From Chlorops oryzae (Eukaryota; Arthropoda; Insecta; Diptera; Chloropidae), in contig CM035809.1 of NCBI GenBank assembly GCA_020466095.1, positions 8,156,723-8,220,722 on the forward strand: a stretch of DNA of 64,000 nucleotides, written 5' to 3'. A program made the translations under genes and the position numbers. Of this stretch, positions 12,131-23,161 are shown piece by piece. Each line of letters opens with the position of its first letter. Positions within the stretch are counted from its first letter, which is position 1. The notes beneath the pieces were generated by a model. That model made no database searches and was not told the DNA's origin. It saw only the letters and a list, made by a program, of their open reading frames with translations.

Positions 12131-13494
12131 ATCAATTTGTTTTTTGTGGAGAAAGAACAAAATTTCCCAGCTGCATCGTCGCTACCTACCTCTGGCAATG
12201 GCATGTTTTAATCGTCCCGATTTCAAGACGTATTCATCATGTAACGAAGCGTCACGACATAACCAATAACAAAGAATTCCTCAGGATGAAAATTAATGAC
12301 TTAAGAAAATCCTGGTTGTGCTAATTTCTAACTTTTATTTCAAGTTTCTCCAAATTTAAACTTTAATATAAGGTTGCAGTGCTGGTATTGGACAGAAACT
12401 TTCCTTCCATATAACGAGCAAGTAAAACCAATATTTGAAGATTTCCTCACTGTTTATGCACATTTAGTAGTTGTGAAAAGCTATGTAAACAAGCAATCAC
12501 TGCAAGAAGAGCTAAGAAAACAAGGGGAATTTAAACCAAAGAGAAACATTTAAATCGAATTCTTTGGTAAAGGAAAAACGAAAAATCCTCAAGTCATCGC
12601 TAGAAAAAAAAGGGCTCCTAGATTTCCTTTAAACGCATTGAAAAAAGATTTTCATTTGGAAACTTTTCAAAAGCCTCAACGAAAAGAAACCACAGAATTT
12701 GGTCTCACAGCTCCACGCTTGAGAAGAAAAACTCTGTTTAGAAAAACCCAGAAGAAAATTGTAAATTCTTTTTTCCTTTCTCAAGCTCTCGTCACGGTTT
12801 GCGTTAAGAAAAAAAAATTGTCTGCTTAATCGAGTTTAAAATGTAGAAAGCATTCATTTGAGCTCGAGATGTTCTCTCGTTTTCGTTCTCGTTCTTGCTA
12901 AGCACGCTTTTTAATTTAGCGTAGCGAACTTTTCAAACGAATGACTCAACAGCTTAAAGGATATTCATCTTTGTTCGCCTTTGCAACGTTCACGGCAAGC
13001 AACAAATTTCGTTCGCATTGGAATTAGGAATTTTCTAGTGAGGAAATATAAAGCCCGAAACTCTATGCAACGAATTTTACTTCATTTTTATAGCTTTATG
13101 CATTTGACACATGATGTGGATTTAATTTGACAAATGATGGAGGGAAAAGTACTTTTATTGCTTAAGCTCGGAAGTTAATATGTTAACATATAGAGTAAGC
13201 AGCAAAGACGGGGAGGCTTCTTATGGCGCTTTTATACTCATAATAAAGTGCCACTAAAAGCTCTAAGTATAAAACGATTTCAGTTTTATTTTCTTTCTTC
13301 TCAAACGAGCGAATTGCTGCACTCTGGAACTTCAAAATAATTAAGATCAGCGTTGCCACATGTCCCGCTTCTTTAGGCTCAAAGTTTGTCTTAAAAAATG
13401 CCGATTTCTTTCAATTATAATTGACTCTGGATAGAGGGAAAAAGTTTTTTGTATGGTCTGTTTATATTACCTAGGGTGTTCACATTGTCAAGGC
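12131..13494. other. Intergenic, no gene seen
   Basis: No recognisable coding or repeat structure. A 63-codon frame at 12638-12829 is lysine-rich with no domain and is probably chance. Confidence 0.4.
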
Positions 13495-13607
13495 TTAACC
13501 CTCTTATTCCTGGCTCCGTCTCTAGACGGAATTTTTTCAAACAAATTACCAAAAAAAAAAAAAAACTAATAATAACTTTAGAGGTATCTGAGGTATTAGC
13601 GGGTTAA
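13495..13607. mobile_element. Small piggyBac-type MITE candidate
   Basis: Flanked by TTAA at 13495-13498 and 13604-13607. The left end reads TTAACCCTCTTATTCC; the inverted right end is TTAACCCGCTAATACC. TTAA targets with a CCC start are characteristic of the piggyBac superfamily. It is 113 bases with no coding capacity. Related ends occur at 30027-30356 and 53309-53434. Confidence 0.5.
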
Positions 13608-14162
13608 CTATTTTTATTTAATTTTCTTTATTTGGTTCAAATTTTTTCTCAAATTTACACATATTTATTTTTTGAGATTCAATTGAGTTAAAATTTTTTT
13701 TAAAATTAATATTACGTTCTTCTAACGATTTTTGATTGGCATTCTCGGGATAATGAAGAATACCAGCAAAATCTGTTATATAAGCCCATGTGTTCACGCA
13801 ATATCGGGGGTTCAAGCGAGGCATCCTTGACCAGGAGCGGATTAAAACAGCAGTCTTATTTTCGCCTTTTATTAATGCGTTCACGATCAGAATTCGCCGC
13901 CCTAGGCAGCTGTCTATGTTGCCTTTTCGGTAAATCCGTCACTACCTCCGACAGTATTTAAGAAATTCTTTTTTCCAATATTTCAATCATTAAAAAATAT
14001 GAAAATGTTTATGGTTTTAAAAATGTCTTCCTGCAAAAATTTTCGCAATAAGATTTCCCAATTTTTAGGCAACATTTTTCAAAGGCTTGTATTAAAAAAG
14101 TCATGGTTGCTTTACTATAGTATGAAAATATGCCAAAATAACCAACTTGTATTAAAGCACTA

Positions 14163-14705
14163 AAGCCCAAAATCCAATATTGGGAGAGCCCGATGCGAGA
14201 GTGCGCGACGAATATGTTTTGCGTGACGCATTTCAATCTCCAATGAGAGTTTTGCGTCACGCAGATAATAGCATAATTTCGCTTCTAGTAATACAAAATT
14301 TGAACCGAGTACCAATCTTACGAGTGCCGAGTACTCATAAAAATTATAAATTATCACTTGAGTTTAAATTTTAATTCAAAATTTTCAAAAATTTCCAAAA
14401 AATTTTTTTAATGAACCAAAACTCGCGGAATATTTTAAAAGCTCTTTTTCACGGAACAGTGAACAGTTTTTGTTTTATTAGTTTAAACGAGTACCCAATA
14501 GCGAGTACTGAAAAAATAGCTACATCATTAACCTGTCAAAATTGCCTCGCAACGAGAAATATTCAATTTTTCAAAATTTTCTCGCTACGAGGTGCCGCAG
14601 TGCGATTCATTGGCGCTTGAGCCATACGATTGAATGTATTGAAATTTGTGTGCGTCTCGTCTCGCGCTCTCGCATTGGGCTCTCGCAATGTTGGATTTTG
14701 GGCTT
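14163..14705. mobile_element. Terminal-inverted-repeat element of about 540 bp
   Basis: The left end, AAGCCCAAAATCCAATATTG followed by GGAGAGCCCGATGCGAGAG, is matched in inverse orientation at the right by CTCTCGCATTGGGCTCTCGC and ...TTGGATTTTGGGCTT. This gives imperfect inverted repeats of about 40 bases. The interior has repeated TTGCGTSACGC and GAGTAC blocks and short open frames without recognisable domains. No clean target duplication is visible (possibly TA), so the superfamily is open. Confidence 0.7.
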
Positions 14706-15748
14706 AATATTGATAAGAGTCCCGGAAGGCGGTCATAAAAGCCATAAAAAGAAAGGCTTTTCGGGAAAGTCTTCATGTTTTCTCAAAAAAATCCGTTAAA
14801 ACTTGCCTCGCCTTTGCAATGAAATCCCGAATATTCTGGCAAAATTTTAGAAGAAAAAAACCCATTTTGCAAGAAAACTCATCTGGCAACGCTGATGATG
14901 TTGATACATGAATATAAAAAACAAAAACTGAAATTTCTTCAAATTGAATTCGCGCTCAAGCTTTAAGCGAATGCACTCAAAATAGGATCTTGATGGAGTG
15001 ACATGAAGTGGAAGTTGTTATTCTTCTTTTTATAGAGATAATAGTTATTCATTTGCATAAAACGAATTTATTTCGCCATAAACACAGTTATCTACTTTAT
15101 TGTGCAATTGAAGAAGTTTATTTTCACTTTGACCCCACAACGCAAGTTTGACGTTGATTAATGAAATAAAATTCTTCGGATGAGATAAATAAGAAAACAA
15201 TAAAAACAAAGCTTTCTGACTTTCATGTAAAAACGGAAAACATTCTGAAGGTTTCAGTGGTGGGAAGAAATCTTCACTTGTGTGAGGAATTAATAGATTC
15301 TCAAGCAAACGAGTTAGACTGAAATCTCAAAGTAATCGAATGAAATCGATATTCAATTTAAATATTTTCTGTTGCAATATCACCAAAATCCGCTGCCCAG
15401 AAAACATATCCCAAGTGATCAAAAAATAGAGCTTGGAACTCTTACAAAATATCATGCTCATGCACGCATATACATATGTAGGGATGTGTCTGAAATTGTT
15501 GAGTCAGAAATATGAAGCATAGTATGAGTGCGCAAGGGAGAAGGTGTAAATAAGAGCAACAAGAGTCAAAAATGGAACTTATTGGTATGGATATAAGGGT
15601 CATGTATGTTTGTTTGTATGTATGTTGCAGTGGATGCCACTTAGGCCGCCCTGCAGGACTTTTATCAACCGATTAGTAAATAAGTTAATGAAAAGCGAAC
15701 TTTTTCGCAACTGCCTCATCCTCTGCGCTATCCCAGAGCCACATATAA
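14706..15748. other. Intergenic, no gene seen
   Basis: AT-rich with no recognisable frame. CCCTGCAGGACTTTTATC at 15649 resembles the CCCTGCAG transposon terminus seen elsewhere in the window, but its partner end was not found. Confidence 0.35.
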
Positions 15749-15756
15749 GAGTCATA

Positions 15757-15999
15757 CAGGGCTAGGATTTTGTTGACTTTTATAAATTTAAAGCATACTT
15801 TATGGAGTTAAAATTTTGTTCAACTCACATAAAGTTGAGATTAAAATCTATTTTTAACTTCATCATGAATTTTTATGAAGTACGAAAAGCGGTTTGATGT
15901 ACACCTTGGCTAAACTTATTCGCAAAATTTTTGTAAGAAACGATTTTTTGCCCCATAAAGTGTGCTTTAAATTTATAAAAGTCAACAAAATCCAAGCCG
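15757..15999. mobile_element. hAT-type MITE, copy 1 of an adjacent pair
   Basis: Starts CAGGGCTAGGATTTTGTTGA and ends with the inverse TCAACAAAATCCAAGCCG, with long inverted repeats covering the TTTATAAATTTAAAGCATAC block. Flanks GAGTCATA (15749-15756) and TAGTCATA (16000-16007) match at 7 of 8 positions, consistent with the 8-bp duplication of hAT elements. It is about 243 bases and non-coding. Confidence 0.8.
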
Positions 16000-16011
16000 T
16001 AGTCATATATG

Positions 16012-16254
16012 CAGGGCTCGGATTTTGTTGACTTTTATAAATTTGAAGCATACTTAAAGGAGCAAAAATTTTTCTAACTAAAATTTTACGAATAAGTTTA
16101 GCGAAGTTGAAATTCAAACCGCTTTTCTAACTTTAAAAAAATTTATATTGAAGTTAAGTATCGACTTGAGTCGTAACTTTGTGTGACTTAAATAAAAATT
16201 TTACTCCTTAAAGTATGCTTTAAATTTATAAAAGTCAACAAATTCCGAGCCTTG
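16012..16254. mobile_element. hAT-type MITE, copy 2 of an adjacent pair
   Basis: Same family as the copy ending at 15999. It starts CAGGGCTCGGATTTTGTTGA and ends CCGAGCCTTG, and is flanked by perfect 8-bp duplications CATATATG at 16004-16011 and 16255-16262. It inserted directly at the edge of its sibling. Confidence 0.9.
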
Positions 16255-16265
16255 CATATATGTAT

Positions 16266-17016
16266 CAGAGCTGTAAAAGAATGATTCATTTTTGAATGAA
16301 TTCGAGAATCATTCAGGCAATGATTTGTCATATTTTGAATTCATTCTGCTCACAAAAACGACGGTTTTTTTTTTCTTGGTTTAATCCTGGCTCAATTAAT
16401 GACCGTTTTCGTGAGCCAAAAACGGGCAAAAAGGACAAATCCTCTTCTTTGCAATCGAAGAGAATTTCCTCCAATCCTGAAGGACTTTGTTCGACGTTCG
16501 TAAAAATCTCCATTATTAATGATAAAATTTCCTTGGTTAAGGATAAAACCAATATCTGTTTAAAATGAATATTTTATTTATTTTACTGAATTGAATTCGA
16601 AGATTTTTTTAAAATTTTAAAACAAACGCATTCAATGTTTATTTGATTTCATTTTCTGAATTGAATTCAAACTTTTTAATTCACTGTGAATGAATTCCAA
16701 ATTGAAATCTAGAGTTTTTTTTTTGAGGTGCATAAATTCAAAATATTTAAATCACAATGAATGAATTCAAAATAAAATAAAATTCACTTCTTTCCTGAGC
16801 AGAATGAATTCCAAGTATTTTAATTCAGTACGCATCGATTCAAATTTGAATTCACCAAAAAATTTTCTTATCAGAATGAAATCTAAATATTTTCATTCAC
16901 CGTAAGGAAATTTGAATTTTAATTCAGCTCATAGTTTTTGTGAGCAGAATGAATTCAGTTTTTTTAAACTCATTGTGAATTTAGAAGTAAAAATGAGTCA
17001 TTCTTTTACAGCTCTG
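16266..17016. mobile_element. hAT-type MITE of 751 bp
   Basis: Perfect 19-base terminal inverted repeats CAGAGCTGTAAAAGAATGA, and perfect 8-bp duplications ATATGTAT at 16258-16265 and 17017-17024. The left duplication overlaps that of the preceding MITE. The interior is made of diverged copies of a GAATTCATTC-like motif on both strands. The 90- and 74-codon frames inside have no domains. Confidence 0.93.
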
Positions 17017-17497
17017 ATATGTATAAGCGCAAATGAAGTCAAAAATAATTATTTTTAAATCGACTCGACAATTTTGGACTCATGTAATTTAACCTTCTCA
17101 AGAGGAGTGACAAATTTATTTCCAAATCCTAAACAAGCTCATTATTATTGCTCATGCTCAGCATTACGACTCATAAATGACTCATTTAGTGCTACAAATA
17201 TTTTCTGGGAAAGAATCCACATTAATTTTGTTCATTTTCCTCTACAAAGTGTCTTAATCTGACTGGAAAGTTCAATAAAAATAAAAAAAAAACATTTTTG
17301 ACAACAAGAGGGGCTGGTAAGAGAAAGATGAGTATTAAGTATAAGTCTCTTCTCTGCTTGTATCTTTCATGTTGTTTTTAGATACTGAATAATAATAGAA
17401 TCACAATTATTCTCAACATTTTCCTTCGAATCGGTTTTTCTGTGTCGTCATTGACTCATTAGGATTCATTTGCTATTTTTTTTTTTTTCATTTAAAC

Positions 17498-17617
17498 CAG
17501 TGATGTCCAAACCTATACGGACAAATTAGTATATGCTATACATGTGCGACTGCTGCGTCGGAAGAATTTTGTCTCTCAAACACATGTGCTTGGGAAGTCG
17601 AATTCTGGACGTCACTG
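17498..17617. mobile_element. Short MITE candidate
   Basis: Left CAGTGATGTCCAAA and right TCTGGACGTCACTG are inverted over about 14 bases, giving a 120-base unit with hAT-like CAG termini. Flanking 8-mers do not match, so the assignment is tentative. Confidence 0.45.
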
Positions 17618-19239
17618 GCTAACACATTCAATAGAAAGAAACTGCTGTCAAAACTGAAGATTCAAAGTCTATGTTTATAACTGCTCTTCTGTGGATAGTT
17701 TTGTCTGAATGTGTTAAGAAACGAAAGAAATGTCCCCAAAAATAAATAAATTGTCAGTGTTTTAGGTTCTGTCTTCTCGAAAGTACTCGATATTTGATAA
17801 TATCTTTATATTCCATTGAATCAACGACAGGAAAATGAGATTTTTTTGATCCCTTTCCCTTACTGTACAATCAACTTGTGATAAAGTTAAGGTTGATTGC
17901 AAATAAAATATTTCAAAATGAGCTCACCGAAAGCATGAAAACTCCCAAAACGATACAAAGGCGACAACATTCCTTTCCCAAAATTCACAAAAGCCACAAA
18001 GTCAAATAAAATGGACCTTGAAAAAAAAAGAAAAAAAAAAATCCAAAAACTCCCAACCGTTTTTTTTTTTCTCAACCATTTAAAAACAATTTAAACCATT
18101 AAAAAACCTTAAATCATTTTTGAATTGCTTCCACAGTCCGAAAAGAAAAAGAACCGAAAAGAAAATTCAAAAATCAGTTCAAAAAGTAAATGCGAGGAAA
18201 CTAGAAAAAGAACAGAAAAGGTCGGTAGGACGAAAGAACACTGAAATCCTGCAAGCCGAACCGCAAAGAAAAACGCATTAAGTCGCATGAAAGGACGAAA
18301 GGATGAAAAGTTGAAGAGACCGTGTCGCTGGAGGTTTTTGGTTTTAATGGATGCAATGGCATTTTCCGCTTGTCATTTTCATAGATCGTTAATTCAGCTG
18401 GCTGCTTTTAAATGCATTTTCATACGGAAAGAATGTAAGAATGTCAAACGAAATGGAATCGAAATGAAAATGAAAATATTCGCTGAACGAGAAAGATTGG
18501 CGAAAAAGAGAAGCAATTTGTGCGTGGTTCTCATTGATTACTTTATTTTGTGGTTATTAACTTCTGTCCATCAATCTGAAATGATTTATGAGCACACAAA
18601 GTCAACTGAAAATCGCCTTGAAATGATGTGGAAGTCGTAAACAAAAAGGCCTGCGAAGAAAATCGAATATTTGTCAACCGAAAAGGATCAATAAAAATGT
18701 TATTTTTTTTTTTTTCTTTTTTTTTTTTGTTATTGCAAAAAGGACAGGCATATTCAGGGGGTACCCTGTGTGTGTGGTAATCGCTGTCGAGGGCTTAAGA
18801 GTTAACACCGATGGGATCCAGACAACGATAATTTATTCACTTAATTCGAATTTGTTCGGAGAAGATTGTTGAAAGGTTTTTCCGTTGACGCTAATCACAC
18901 TTCAGGACATTTGGATAAAAAGTGACGAGTTCTTGCATCTCTCATCCCTTCATTGAAACTATCGATAACTATGGATCTTATGTAGGATTAATTTTTTAAA
19001 TAACTAGTAGTTCTCAATAAACCCTGTAGGAAATAGAACTAGTGCAGAAGTATTCTTCGACTTCTTCCCAAATCAACTGCTCGCTCGTTATTTCCCCACC
19101 AATGCATTGAACTGTAAACTTTTCCTCTGAGGTGCCATTCGAAAATCGACAGTCGGGCTTAAACTAGTCCAGAAGTAGAGGCAACAGGGCCAATTCAGTA
19201 CATTTTCTATACCACGTTGATAAATGAGGGACCGGCGCG
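17618..19239. other. Intergenic, no gene seen
   Basis: A- and T-run rich sequence. The 117-codon plus-strand frame at 18287-18640 shows no domain or neighbouring gene structure and is left uncalled. Confidence 0.4.
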
Positions 19240-19249
19240 AGCAGTCGTA

Positions 19250-19302
19250 GCTCATAGCGTAGCGCGTAGCTCCTGCCGGGAATGGAACCCGGCAAAGCGA
19301 AC
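19250..19302 (-). repeat. tRNA-derived fragment (SINE or tRNA relic)
   Basis: On the minus strand GCGTTCGCTTTGC is followed by CCGGGTTCCATTCCCGG, which resembles a tRNA anticodon-arm piece joined to a T-arm with a B-box. The acceptor stem and full cloverleaf are missing. It is about 450 bases from a second tRNA-like unit on the same strand. Confidence 0.35.
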
Positions 19303-19754
19303 GCCGATTTTTTTATTTTTTTAAAATAAATAGTTAAAATTTAAATTCTAAGAGGAATCAAAAGCAAATAAAAAGTGGGATTCAAGCAGGTGTGCAATTT
19401 TTGTACCTTCGAAAATTTTGCATTTGTGCAAAATTTTTATACGGAAAAAAATGCCACGGTCGGGCAAATATTTCACATCGATTTTGATGGGCAAAATTTG
19501 CGCCATGTTATCGCACAAGTCTTGCACTCGTTCTTCGCAGGATGGTCCATACAAATGGGCAAAGTTTGCTGGTGCAAAATTTGCACACTTCAATTTCCAC
19601 AGCTGCTTGAATACCACTATTAAAAAAGAAAGGTTTCAAATTGGCCGGAAATTTTGAGCAAATTTTTGCACACAGTTCTGAGACTGCATTGGCGAAGACT
19701 TGGTATTCTATCAAACTTTTTGGTTTTTTCGAATATTACCATTTCTCAACATTT

Positions 19755-19828
19755 TTTCGCCAGCAACAGGAATCGAACTCGAGCAGTTCAAGATTGCCAA
19801 GCGAATACGCTTTCATTAAGCCACGGGG
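19755..19828 (-). repeat. tRNA-like sequence, probably SINE-derived
   Basis: Read on the minus strand it has an A-box-like GTGGCTTAATGAAAGCG, a TTCGCTTGGCAATC segment in the anticodon-arm position and a B-box GAGTTCGATTCC. Spacing fits a tRNA head with a longer variable region. I cannot pair a complete acceptor stem, so a functional tRNA is unlikely. A tRNA-derived SINE head or pseudogene is the better reading. Confidence 0.5.
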
Positions 19829-20062
19829 CTATCTGACTCACGCGCAGCAAACATATTCCATTAATGTGTGAGCAAAATTTAACTGTAGACGCCTCGTTTA
19901 CCATTAGTTTACCACTAGTTAGATGCTACTGTCCGTGTCTCTACTCGCTCACTAGTTTTTTTTCCTGTACTCGAGAACTACTTCTAGGGCCTCAATTGTC
20001 CCCACTCGTCCTACAGGGAAGTTTTTGTCGCCGAATTCCGTATTCTTTTTGATATTTATAAG
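19829..20062. other. Spacer, no feature seen
   Basis: No coding or repeat structure recognised up to the GTCATCAC target duplication of the next element. Confidence 0.4.
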
Positions 20063-20070
20063 GTCATCAC

Positions 20071-21095
20071 CAGGGCTGTAAATGAATAAATCATTTGTAG
20101 ATTGATTCCAGAATCAATCACAGCTTGATTTAAAAAAAAAAAAGATTGAATTCATTTAAGTCTAAATTCATCAAGATTTAAATCTGATTGAAATCATTGA
20201 TGATTGCTGTAAGGTGAATTATAATTCATTTTGGGGAAAATCATTTTGATTTATATTTTGATTTCAATCATTTGATTTAAATCAAAAAAATTTTAATCAT
20301 TCTTAATTTAAATCACTCATAAATATTTTAATTTGATATATTTTTGACAGTAAAGTCACCGTATAAAAGGTTTATAGGTTTTATTTTTTATGAATAAAGG
20401 GGTAATAAATTAAATCACAAATTAAATATGAGTGCCTCTGACAGAAAGTACCGTAAACAAATTAGATTTTTATATTTTATGAGATAAAGAAATTTAAATT
20501 TTTATAAATTTATAAAGAGGCCTGAATGCACATGCTAAAGTCCGAAAAAATTTTGTCTATTTTATGGTATGAAATTTAGAATTAATTTATAAATTTGAAA
20601 CGAGGTCTGAATCTTCATCTGGACAAGTCCAAAAAGCATTTTCGTCTACCTTTTTGGTTGAAATTACCTAACTAGAAATTCCGGTCCTTACATATGACAT
20701 TCTGAAAAAGTCCGTCGAAGAAATTTTTGGTTTACCATTGATTTATGATTCAGAAGTCCTTGAAATCATTTGCTGATTAAATTAAAAAATGTCGAAATTT
20801 TTTACTGATTGATTTATATCGAGGTTTTGAAATCATTGCTGACTTAAATCAAAAATGATTTCAATTTTTTGGAATTAAATCAAAAATTTAAATTTTTTTG
20901 ATTTAAATCAAATGAATGAAATCAAAATATAATTCAAAATGATTTTCCCTAAATTGAATTATAATTCACCTTACAGCAATCATCAATGATTTCAATTAGA
21001 TTTAAATCTTGATGATTTCAGAATAAAATGATTTAATTCAAAAGGGAAATCAAAATGATTTAAAATCAAAATGATTTAAATTTTTTACAGCTCTG
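20071..21095. mobile_element. hAT-type MITE of 1025 bp
   Basis: Left end CAGGGCTGTAAATGAATAAA and inverted right end CAGAGCTGTAAAAAATTTAA, with perfect 8-bp duplications GTCATCAC at 20063-20070 and 21096-21103. It shares the CAGRGCTGTAAA terminus with the 16266 element, so they are probably related. The interior has large inverted segments (about 20150-20290 against 20870-21060) rich in TGATTTAAATCA-like words. No transposase is recognisable. Confidence 0.92.
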
Positions 21096-21419
21096 GTCAT
21101 CACTTAGTAAATAGGCAGGGGCGGATCGTGAAGTGACTGAAAAAAAATTTTTTACAGATATTTTAAAACAGCAAAAAGCACAAAAAAGCAACAGGATCAT
21201 TAAAACATTAAAACGATGAAAACATTAAATACAATAATAACAATCTTATTTATTGACAAAAAGAACACCATTTTTGAATTTCATTCTTAGATGCTTCATG
21301 TAAAGCTGTCAAAATGAAAATTTTTTACTTTGACAAAAACTAGCCAAGACGCACTGAGGTCACTTAGAGCCGCCCTTCAAATTAAAAGTAAGATTATTCC
21401 TCCTCACGCCAATTTTCAA

Positions 21420-22380
21420 TTAACACGCGCCTTGGTTTGGAAAGGGGAAAGAATTCAATATTTCTTCAGCACTAACTGGTCGGTCCTTATAAATATTTGC
21501 CAAAGCTTGTCCGTTCAGCCTCTCATTACTTTGACTAGATCCAAAGTAGGTTTTTATCCTTTTCAAGGCAGAAAATGTCCTCTCTGGCGTGGAAGTGGTA
21601 ACGGGAACCGTGGCTTATATTTGTAGCAATATACATATATGTATTGGGAAAGAACATTGGGTCGCATAGTAACAGAGCTGCCATTTGTTATACCTAACGT
21701 TACCATCTCGCTTCTGCAAAAAAACGGACAACTGACAAACATTTTATTTTGCTATACGCTAAATTGCAAAAAAAAAAGTAAAAAAAACGGACACTTTTTT
21801 AAGTATATATTTACACAAAAATCCAATATTTCTGTTCAAACAAATTGAATTTTTCGGACTCAGAATTAACAATTGTGAGATTTCCAAATACAACTAAGCA
21901 TTTAAGTTTTGAGAGTGCAAATCACCAGTTTTTAAGTGAATAAAATGCAATTATTCTTCATCAAAATCTTTAGCGTCACAACAAACCAATTTAAATCAAA
22001 CTTTTCAATGTGCCCTTTTACATTAGAGCAACTATTGCCGGCAATGTTTCGGCTATATATAGACAAGACGAAGCGCGTGGATGTAGAGAACCTACCCCTC
22101 ACAATGGTACTCGTCGTTTATCGGATCTTGAAAAATTTGAATTCAAAAAATGATGGGCTGTGGGCATATTTCTAAAAAAAAGTACAATCGCATGACAAAT
22201 CATGATTTCAAATATAATATGTTCGCATGACCGCTGTTTCGGCTTAAAAAACGGACTGTCCAGCGAAAAAACGGACATATGGTATGGTTAGTTATACCAC
22301 AACATAAATGCAGCCATTAATTCTAGATCTATTTTTGCCTTCAAATCGCTGTCGTACATATAAGCTGCGTCCAATAACTG
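21420..22380 (-). pseudogene. hAT transposase remnant (ZMYM1-like), C-terminal dimerisation region
   Basis: On the minus strand, 22380-22291 encodes LLDAAYMYDSDLKAKIDLEL and MAAFMLWYN. The frame then resumes beyond the nested insertion with KWQ at 21686. A TAA at 21615-21617 breaks it, followed by ATVPVTTSTPERTFSALKRI, KTYFGSSQSNERLNGQALAN and IYKDRPVSAEEI, ending at the stop codon 21420-21422. The block (T)LPVT-x-ERxFSxLxRIKTxL...ERLNGLALxNI is the hallmark of the hAT C-terminal dimerisation domain as found in ZMYM1-like proteins. The N-terminal catalytic part is missing or unrecognisable. This is a dead copy. Confidence 0.82.
21687..22298. mobile_element. Unclassified 596-bp insertion nested in the hAT element
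   Basis: Perfect 8-bp duplications GTTATACC at 21687-21694 and 22291-22298 bracket 21695-22290. The ends are TAACGTTACCAT and the inverse of TAACCATACCAT (10 of 12 match). Several AAAAAACGGAC words sit just inside both ends. Removing the insert and one duplication rejoins the transposase frame across the LWYN/KWQ site, independent proof of the boundaries. It contains a 79-codon frame (21936-22175, KRVDVENLPLTMVLVVYRIL) that I do not recognise. The 8-bp duplication fits hAT or P-like elements, but the TAAC start is unusual for both. Confidence 0.85.
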
Positions 22381-22601
22381 CTGAATTTTGTATTTTCTTA
22401 TATTTATCTTAGGAAGTAAGCCTTCCAAATTAATATCGTTGTCGAAAATCTATCGATGTCATAATCGATTGATAGTTAACACGTACACGATTTAAGTCCT
22501 TTGCTAAATAAACTCCGTCATACGTCACATCATATTTTATGCTGGAAGTTGTTCTTAATGGGGGGTTTCAGCCCCTACATAGATCCGCCCTTGTAAGTAG
22601 G

Positions 22602-23161
22602 TATTTGCAAATAAAGGGAAGGTAAAGAATAACATTATATTCATAGTAGATTAGATTAATATTAATATTTTTTTTTAGCAGTTTTCTTCTTTTGGAAGCT
22701 TATTTTTTAGAAATGCATTTTAAGAATGAAAAGAAAAAGTCTGTCTTGTCTTTTTTTGAAGCAATTTCATAGAAGTCTGTTTATAAGTAGACCTCGAAAC
22801 GAAGTGGTTCGAAACAGCATGAAATTCTTAAGCTTTTATGGTCAATCAGGGCGTGCTTATAGATAAGTAATGCTCTTTTTGACTTAACAGCTTGTGTCTG
22901 AATCTCACTGCCTCGGCAGTGTTATTTCTATGAAACAATGAACATATCGCACTAGTATATCTAAACTGTCACAACTTCAAATTTGCCCCAATTAGGGCTA
23001 ATGCAAGAAATTTGTTCGCGAATCACAAAACTACCTGTGAGAATTATATTTTTTGTAAAAACTAGCAAAAAAACAGTTACGTCCCTCTTCACGATAAAAA
23101 TGACCCCAGAAAGCATTGCCCTGAGAGCCTGCAATATTGGCTCATTTCAAATTGTGTCGGC
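22602..23161. other. Intergenic, no gene seen
   Basis: No recognisable coding or repeat structure before the TTAA-flanked element. Confidence 0.35.

Larger units (their letters stand above)
21116..22593 (-). mobile_element. hAT transposon relic, interrupted by another insertion
   Basis: Ends are CAGGGGCGGATC on the left and the inverse of CAAGGGCGGATC on the right. The flanks TAAATAGG (21108-21115) and TAAGTAGG (22594-22601) match at 7 of 8 bases, the expected hAT duplication. The minus strand carries transposase fragments. A 596-bp insertion sits inside at 21695-22290. The ends resemble those of the element at 31311-32102, so the two belong to one family. Confidence 0.88.

Noticed and set aside
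11755..12269. 147-codon Leu/Ser frame resembling a membrane protein
   Set aside because: CT-dinucleotide artefact.
18287..18640. 117-codon plus-strand frame
   Set aside because: No domain, no neighbouring exons, and basic/hydrophobic composition typical of random AT-rich frames.
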